From: CAZJBS01 sp964544475
GTDB lineage: Bacteria > CLD3 > SB21
Length of the DNA stretch: 20,346 nt
Assembly (NCBI GenBank): GCA_964544475.1
Contig: CAZJBS010000044.1
Location: 1-20,346, forward strand
Direction of reading: 5' to 3'
Shown here: positions 16,278 to 20,346 of the stretch, in pieces
Position numbering within the stretch: position 1 is the stretch's first letter
Layout of the letters: every line of letters starts with the position of its first letter
Translations under genes and position numbers: made by a program
Notes under the pieces: generated by a model
Databases searched by the model: none
What the model was told of the DNA's origin: nothing
The model's input: the letters and a program-made list of their open reading frames with translations, nothing else

Positions 16278-16739
16278 GTGGCCAACACCTATTCTCAGAT
16301 CTATATTCAAATGGTCTTTGCCGTTAAAGGGCGCACCATCCTGATTCCTGAGCGGCATGAAGAAGAGTTGTACAAGTACATTACCGGCATAGTAAAACAC
16401 AAGAAGCAAAAGTTAATTGCCATTAACGGCATGCCGGATCACGTCCACATTTTTGTCGGACTCAAAACCGACATGGCCGTTTCTGATTTGGTTCGCGACG
16501 TTAAACATTTCTCTACGGACTTTATTAATGGAAAGAAATGGCTGCGCGGCAAATTTTATTGGCAAGAAGGTTTTGGCGCGTTTTCATATTCGCGGTCTCA
16601 AATAAGCGCCGTCGTCAATTACATCATGAACCAAAAGACGCATCATAGAAAGAAGTCGTTTCGTGAGGAATACATCGCAATGTTAAAGAGATTTGAAATC
16701 GAATATGACGACAAATACCTTTTTGATTGGATTGAATAA
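16278..16739 (+). CDS. tnpA: IS200/IS605-family HUH transposase (RAYT-like)
   Basis: The 153-residue protein is a Y1 transposase that cuts and rejoins single-stranded DNA at hairpin-marked ends. The HUH metal-binding motif is GMPDHVHIFVGL (H55, H57), and the probable catalytic tyrosine is Y115 in VVNYIMNQ. The WQEGFGAFSYSRSQ stretch before it is typical of the family, and the length is normal. The GTG start at 16278 is preceded by AGGAGA (16267–16272) with 5 bases spacing, and the first residues (MANTYSQIYIQMVFAVKGR) match the usual family start. The gene looks intact, so the element may be active or only recently silent. Hairpins on both sides and the lone transposase make it either a simple IS200 element or a REP-associated domesticated transposase; these cannot be told apart here. 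Confidence 0.93.
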   Translation: MANTYSQIYIQMVFAVKGRTILIPERHEEELYKYITGIVKHKKQKLIAINGMPDHVHIFVGLKTDMAVSDLVRDVKHFSTDFINGKKWLRGKFYWQEGFGAFSYSRSQISAVVNYIMNQKTHHRKKSFREEYIAMLKRFEIEYDDKYLFDWIE

Positions 16740-16741
16740 GA

Positions 16742-16769
16742 TGAAACCCCTTCGGGGTTTTCACTTCTT
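16742..16769 (+). terminator. REP-like hairpin c, likely terminator of tnpA
   Basis: AAACCCC (16744–16750), loop TTC, GGGGTTT (16754–16760), extended by a G-T pair, followed by a T-rich tail (TCACTTCTTTT). It begins directly after the tnpA stop and belongs to the same hairpin family. Confidence 0.55.
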
Positions 16770-16783
16770 TTGTTACGGGTGTG

Positions 16784-16812
16784 CTACAGACATGGAACGC
16801 CTGGCGGCGTTC
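16784..16812. repeat. REP-like hairpin d with inverted foot motif
   Basis: CTACAGACATG (16784–16794) then GAACGCC, loop TGGC, GGCGTTC (7-bp perfect stem, 16795–16812). The foot is the exact reverse complement of the one after hairpin a, while the stem sequence is different. Confidence 0.65.
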
Positions 16813-16820
16813 GGCGGATG

Positions 16821-16867
16821 AGAATGAAGGTCAAATCCCCGTATGGGTTTTATATGACTTAAACAGG
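16821..16867. repeat. Diverged copy of the tnpA leader (hairpin e), in the hsdM leader
   Basis: It shares AGAATGAA with the tnpA leader (16221–16278), then a 37-base stretch with about 26 identities by eye, including the CCCCGTA core, GGGTTTTAT and ACAGG. The palindrome has decayed (ATCCCC/TGGGTT). Confidence 0.55.
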
Positions 16868-16874
16868 AGTATTG

Positions 16875-18308
16875 ATGCCCGACATCGTAAACAAACTCTG
16901 GGGATTCTGTCACACCCTGCGCCACGACGGCGTTGATTACGGGGATTATATCGAACAGCTGACCTATTTGCTCTTTCTAAAAATGGCCGACGAACGGGAA
17001 GTTCACGTGCCGAAAGGTCATGACTGGAATGGCCTTAAGAAGCTCTCCGGGACCGAACTGACCGACCATTACTCGGAGATTCTGCGCAAACTGCGCGAAG
17101 AGAAGGGAATCCTAGGGAAAATCTTTACCCAGGCGATGCCCCGTATCACCAACCCGGTGAATTTGAAACGTCTGATCAATCTGATCGACGAAGAAGACTG
17201 GACGGCGATGGATGTGGATGTCAAAGGGGCGGCATTCGAAGGGCTTCTTGAAAAAGCCGCAAGCGAAGGAAAGAAAGGCGCTGGACAGTACTTTACACCA
17301 CGCGAACTCATCCGCTCTGTCGTTCGTGTCATGAAACCCGATCCGCGTAGCAAACCCGATTTCACCGTTTGCGACCCCGCTTGCGGTTCCGGGGGGTTTC
17401 TCGTAGCGGCTTACGAATGGCTTTTGAGCGAAACCAAAGGTGGCGCACTTGACCGCGACATGGTGAAACGTATCAAAGAAAAAACCTACTTCGGTCAAGA
17501 CCTTGTGCCCCGGCCGGCGCGCCTTGCGATGATGAATCTATACCTGCACGGTGTGGTTTCTGAAGTCAAAATCGGCGATACGATTTACATTCCGCCCGGA
17601 AAGATCAAATACGATTGTGTCCTCACGAATCCGCCTTTTGGCACTAAAGGCGCTAATCAAGTTCCGGAACGTGATGATTTCACCGTGAGCACGAGCAACA
17701 AACAGCTTAATTTTGTTCAGCACATTCTTAATATCCTGAAACCAGGCGGCAGAGCGGCAGTGGTCTTACCGGATAACGTTCTTTTCGAAGACAAGGCGGG
17801 TGAAGTTTTCAAGATACTGACTCAGGATTTCAACCTGCACACGATCCTGCGGTTGCCGCGCGGTACGTTCACACCGTACTCGCAGGGTGTCAAAGCGAAT
17901 GTCATTTTCTTTCAAAAAGGACTGCCTACCGAAAACGTTTGGATATTCGATGGCCGGAGCAATGTACCGGGCATTACCAAAAAAGAACGTCCTTTGATGA
18001 AGCAACACTTTGAGGAATTTGAAAAATGCTACGGGAAAGACTCCAACGGTCAAAGCAAACGCACTGATCTTGGACCGGAAGGCCGCTTCAGGAAGTTCCA
18101 CATTTCTGAAATCAAGGAACGTGGTTACAAACTTGACATAACGTGGCTCAAAGACGAATCTCTTGAAGACTCCGAAGACTTGCCCGCGCCGCAAGACCTT
18201 GCCGCCGAAGCGATCACAGAATTGGAAGCGGTCGTAGACGATCTGAGGGATATTTTGGATTTTCTGGAAACTAATGGAAATATTTCAAATGGTTCTTCTA
18301 CAGCGTGA
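16875..18308 (+). CDS. hsdM: Type I restriction-modification N6-adenine methyltransferase subunit M
   Basis: This subunit methylates adenine in the recognition site and, with HsdS, forms the core of the type I complex. An N-terminal HsdM helical domain (LWGFCHTLRHDGVDYGDYIEQLTYLLFLKMADE) precedes GQYFTPRELI. The SAM motif I follows as DPACGSGGF (from D167), and the catalytic NPPF motif is at 252–255. I choose the ATG at 16875 over the in-frame TTG at 16872 because AGGAG (16865–16869) is 5 bases from the ATG but only 2 from the TTG. The last eight or so codons (ISNGSSTA) depart from a second, diverged copy of this 3' end at 19549–19839. The TGA overlaps the next gene's GTG. Length (477 residues) is normal and the catalytic motifs are intact. 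Confidence 0.96.
   Translation: MPDIVNKLWGFCHTLRHDGVDYGDYIEQLTYLLFLKMADEREVHVPKGHDWNGLKKLSGTELTDHYSEILRKLREEKGILGKIFTQAMPRITNPVNLKRLINLIDEEDWTAMDVDVKGAAFEGLLEKAASEGKKGAGQYFTPRELIRSVVRVMKPDPRSKPDFTVCDPACGSGGFLVAAYEWLLSETKGGALDRDMVKRIKEKTYFGQDLVPRPARLAMMNLYLHGVVSEVKIGDTIYIPPGKIKYDCVLTNPPFGTKGANQVPERDDFTVSTSNKQLNFVQHILNILKPGGRAAVVLPDNVLFEDKAGEVFKILTQDFNLHTILRLPRGTFTPYSQGVKANVIFFQKGLPTENVWIFDGRSNVPGITKKERPLMKQHFEEFEKCYGKDSNGQSKRTDLGPEGRFRKFHISEIKERGYKLDITWLKDESLEDSEDLPAPQDLAAEAITELEAVVDDLRDILDFLETNGNISNGSSTA
17991..18281 (+). repeat. Direct repeat copy 1 (3' end of hsdM)
   Basis: Aligns without gaps to 19549–19839 at an offset of 1558 bases. By hand I count 24 mismatches in 291 bases (about 92% identity), roughly 17 of them synonymous in the hsdM frame. 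Confidence 0.9.
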
Positions 18309-19468
18309 CAAGAGAATTGAAATCTAAATCGTATATGAAAATGGCATTCGACCGATCCTACCTTCGTTTTATTACCGAACTGAAACAAAGTATCATTCGA
18401 AGCCGCTTCCATGCCGCTTCTCTTGCTAATCGGGAGCAACTTCTTCTCTACTTGTACATCGGACAAAAACTGTCGGAGAAGACGCAATCCGAAAAATGGG
18501 GTTCCAAAATCATTGAGCAGATTTCAAAAGATCTACAAAAAGAACTTCCGGGCTTACGAGGATTTTCCTACAGAAGTCTTATGAATATGAGACAATTTGC
18601 CGATGAGTATTATTCCGCCATATTTCTGCAATCATCAACTGCAGAATTTGTTGAAAATGCATGGCCGCTGGGGACCGACAGGAAAAACAAAAAACTGCAG
18701 TTGCCGACGGCAGAATTGGAAAAAGACGGAATTCTCCGGCTAACGAAAGAGCAATTGGATGCATTTTTCAAGGTCAGCTTCACGCATCATATCGCTCTCA
18801 TTCAAAAATGCAAGAGCGCCTCTGAACGATTTTTCTATATGGGTGCGGCCGCTTATGAAATGTGGAGCGTGGATAGGTTGGAAAGTCAAATCGATTCCGG
18901 TTTGTACAAAACCCGTGGAAAATTACCCAACAATTTTGCGGCTGTCTTAACCAAAGAATTACGATCAACCGCATTGAACGTTTTCAAGGACGAATATCTT
19001 TTTGATTTTGTGAACCCGGATTCGGTCGAAGATGAACGCGTATTTGAAGATGCGATGGTCGCCAATATCCGAAAAACCATGATGAGTTTAGGCAAGGGAT
19101 TTACCTTCATAGGGAATCAATATCGTTTGGAAGTGGAAGGGCAGGAGTATTTCGTTGATCTCTTGTTTTATAATCGCATACTGCGATGTCTGGTGGCCTT
19201 TGAATTGAAGCGGGGCAAGTTTAAGCCGGAATATGCTGGACAATTGAATTTCTATCTCAGCGTACTGGACGATCAGGCGCGACAGCCCCATGAAAATCCC
19301 AGCATTGGTATTATTTTATGTAAAGAAAAAAACAATACCATAGTGGAATACGCCTTCAGGGGAATGAATAAAGCTATGGGCGTAGCCACGTATAAACTGA
19401 CAAAGAAACTGCCCGCAAAATTAAGAGGCATCTTGCCCGACGCGGAAGAATTGAAAAGACTATTGTAA
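18305..19468 (+). CDS. DUF1016 (YhcG-type) PD-(D/E)XK nuclease domain protein
   Basis: The 387-residue protein has the DUF1016 N-terminal helical domain (FDRSYLRFITELKQ, then GFSYRSLMNMRQFADEY) and a C-terminal nuclease core: FVDLLFYN (D285), VAFELKRG (E300, K302) and GQLNFYL (Q313, Y317). All PD-(D/E)XK positions are present. The family is often found beside type I restriction genes and mobile elements, but its biochemical role in them is not settled. The GTG at 18305 overlaps the hsdM stop (GTGA). In-frame ATGs at 18335 and 18341 are alternatives that keep the whole domain, and no start has a good Shine-Dalgarno. It lies between two direct repeats of the hsdM 3' end and is strongly AT-rich. 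Confidence 0.92.
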   Translation: MTRELKSKSYMKMAFDRSYLRFITELKQSIIRSRFHAASLANREQLLLYLYIGQKLSEKTQSEKWGSKIIEQISKDLQKELPGLRGFSYRSLMNMRQFADEYYSAIFLQSSTAEFVENAWPLGTDRKNKKLQLPTAELEKDGILRLTKEQLDAFFKVSFTHHIALIQKCKSASERFFYMGAAAYEMWSVDRLESQIDSGLYKTRGKLPNNFAAVLTKELRSTALNVFKDEYLFDFVNPDSVEDERVFEDAMVANIRKTMMSLGKGFTFIGNQYRLEVEGQEYFVDLLFYNRILRCLVAFELKRGKFKPEYAGQLNFYLSVLDDQARQPHENPSIGIILCKEKNNTIVEYAFRGMNKAMGVATYKLTKKLPAKLRGILPDAEELKRLL

Positions 19469-19497
19469 TAGCAGGATTCTTAGACACGAGCAGACAG

Positions 19498-19503
19498 AAG
19501 AGG
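19498..19503 (+). promoter_or_regulatory. Ribosome-binding site of the chimeric ORF
   Basis: GAAGAGG-like sequence 9 bases before the ATG at 19513. It fits a former hsdS start rather than an internal hsdM position. Confidence 0.5.
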
Positions 19504-19512
19504 CAAAAGTAC

Positions 19513-19857
19513 ATGAGTGAAACGCTGCCTGAAGGATGGATTGAACCGCCTTTGACGAAGCAACACTTTGAGGAATTTGAAAAATGCTACGGGAAAGACT
19601 TCAACGGTCAAAGCAACCACACTGATCTTGGACCGGAAGGCCGGTTTAGAAAATTCCACATCTCTGAAATCAGGGAACGCGGTTACAAGCTCGATATTAC
19701 TTGGCTCAAAGACGAATCTCTTGAAGACTCCGAAGATTTACCCGCGCCGCAAGACCTTGCCGCCGAAGCGATCACAGAATTGGAAGCAGTCGCAGACGAT
19801 CTCAGAGATATTTTGGATTTTCTGGAAGCTAATGGGAATGGTAAAACGAATGAGTGA
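19513..19857 (+). CDS. Chimeric ORF: HsdS-like start fused to a second HsdM C-terminus (probable remnant)
   Basis: This 114-codon frame has two unrelated parts. Residues 1–14 (MSETLPEGWIEPPL) look like the start of a type I specificity subunit; compare MSDSLPQGW, the start of the hsdS that follows. From residue 15 on it is the HsdM C-terminus again (KQHFEEFEKCYGKD through ILDFLE), with about seven amino-acid changes from the intact hsdM. The join falls at a short shared sequence, CCTTTGA. The ORF has its own ribosome-binding site and overlaps the hsdS start by 8 bases (ATGAGTGA), as an intact hsdM would. It may be translated and keep hsdS translation coupled, but it has no methyltransferase core and no target-recognition domain. 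I read it as the scar of recombination between two R-M loci. Confidence 0.85.
   Translation: MSETLPEGWIEPPLTKQHFEEFEKCYGKDFNGQSNHTDLGPEGRFRKFHISEIRERGYKLDITWLKDESLEDSEDLPAPQDLAAEAITELEAVADDLRDILDFLEANGNGKTNE
19549..19839 (+). repeat. Direct repeat copy 2 (displaced hsdM 3' end)
   Basis: Ungapped partner of 17991–18281. The copies diverge completely just past 19839, where copy 2 continues into the short tail NGKTNE and the hsdS start, while copy 1 continues into ISNGSSTA. Confidence 0.9.
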
Positions 19858-20346
19858 TTCATTACCGCAAGGTTGGACTGAAAGTACATTGGAGGAGCTT
19901 TTGACAAGTCTTGAATCCGGCTCCCGCCCCAAAGGGGGTGTTAAAGGGATCAAACAAGGCGTGCCAAGTATTGGTGGAGAACACCTATCCTATTCAGGCA
20001 AATTTGATTTTTCCAATATCCGGTACGTACCCGAAGGGTTTGCCAAGAAGATGAAGAGAGGTCGAATTCAAAAGAATGACATACTGATTGTCAAAGACGG
20101 CGCAACAACCGGCAAGACTTCCTTCGTGGATCAACACTTTCCTTTTAATAATGCTGTGGTCAATGAGCACGTATTTATTTGCCGTCCATCGGGCCAAGTG
20201 AATCCAAAATATCTTTTCTGGTTTTTATTCAGTAAAGAAGGGCAAGACAGCATCCTTGAAAACTTCAAGGGCTCAGCACAAGGCGGCATTAACACGACTT
20301 TTACACCAAATGTCAGGGTTCCTCTCGCGCCGCTTGCCGAACAAGA
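19850..20346 (+). CDS. hsdS: Type I restriction-modification specificity subunit S, 5' part (runs off right edge)
   Basis: From the ATG at 19850 the frame stays open for 165 codons to the window end, beginning MSDSLPQGWTESTLEELL. It is the N-terminal target-recognition domain of a Methylase_S protein: SGSRPKGG, GVPSIGGEHL, KRGRIQKNDILIVKDGATTGK, NNAVVNEHVFICRP, then the start of the central conserved helix at FTPNVRVPLAPLAEQ. HsdS chooses the DNA site for both methylation and cutting. The ATG overlaps the end of the preceding chimeric ORF (ATGAGTGA), the coupling normally seen between hsdM and hsdS. The second recognition domain lies outside the window, so intactness cannot be judged. Confidence 0.94.
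   Translation, partial: MSDSLPQGWTESTLEELLTSLESGSRPKGGVKGIKQGVPSIGGEHLSYSGKFDFSNIRYVPEGFAKKMKRGRIQKNDILIVKDGATTGKTSFVDQHFPFNNAVVNEHVFICRPSGQVNPKYLFWFLFSKEGQDSILENFKGSAQGGINTTFTPNVRVPLAPLAEQ

Larger units (their letters stand above)
16191..16855 (+). mobile_element. IS200/IS605-like element with REP-like hairpins (approximate ends)
   Basis: A single HUH-type transposase gene is flanked by imperfect palindromes sharing a family look (an A-rich foot, CCCC, three bases, GGGG, then a T-rich foot). The sequence CATGTCTGTAG just after the first hairpin recurs inverted as CTACAGACATG (16784–16794) before a hairpin on the right. IS200/IS605 elements end in subterminal hairpins and make no target duplication, which fits, but the exact boundaries cannot be set from one copy. 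It separates hsdR from hsdM. Confidence 0.6.

Noticed and set aside
16191..16867. Possible CRISPR-like array from the repeated CCCC/GGGG hairpins
   Set aside because: The units are unevenly spaced, differ in stem sequence, occur in both orientations and surround a transposase, so they are REP/IS-type palindromes.
19513..19857. Simple recent tandem duplication of the hsdM end
   Set aside because: About 8% divergence with mostly synonymous changes, and an HsdS-like start joined upstream, fit recombination between two separate loci better.

Overview
The window looks like a chromosomal stretch from a moderately GC-rich Gram-negative bacterium, followed from about 13.1 kb by a more AT-rich, probably acquired defence island. 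I cannot assign a phylum. The giant Ser/Thr kinase–sigma54 activator fusion recalls Myxococcota/deltaproteobacteria-like or FCB/PVC-like lineages. The IS200-like transposase, with its CCCC/GGGG hairpins, resembles elements common in Bacteroidota and relatives. Both hints are weak.

Region 1 (1–6634, minus strand) is a tightly packed signalling operon read right to left. It holds a YihY/BrkB-type membrane protein, a 1683-residue kinase–ATPase–TPR–GAF–sigma54 AAA+–Fis regulator, and the start of an AAA-ATPase-like gene that runs off the left edge. The gaps are 12 bp and an ATGA overlap. Region 2 (6820–9270, plus) is serS followed 9 bp later by an Rsm22-family ribosome-assembly methyltransferase-like protein that carries the four cysteines expected of the Fe-S form. 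A CheY-like response regulator (minus, to 9619) overlaps the Rsm22 tail. Region 3 (9777–13062) is recG, a DUF2752 membrane protein in an ATGA overlap, and a convergent pepE.

Region 4 (13.1 kb to the right edge) is a type I restriction-modification locus: hsdR, an IS200/IS605-type transposase amid REP-like hairpins, hsdM, a DUF1016 (YhcG-type) PD-(D/E)XK nuclease, a small chimeric ORF, and the 5' part of hsdS. The chimeric ORF begins like an HsdS protein and switches after about 14 residues into a diverged (about 92% identical) copy of the hsdM 3' end. That copy then overlaps the real hsdS start in the way a normal hsdM would. The simplest reading is that two related hsdM/hsdS loci were joined by recombination. 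The result left the nuclease gene between two 291-bp direct repeats 1558 bp apart, so it could be excised by homologous recombination without breaking hsdM–hsdS. This is the most unusual structure in the window.

No tRNA, rRNA or CRISPR array was seen.
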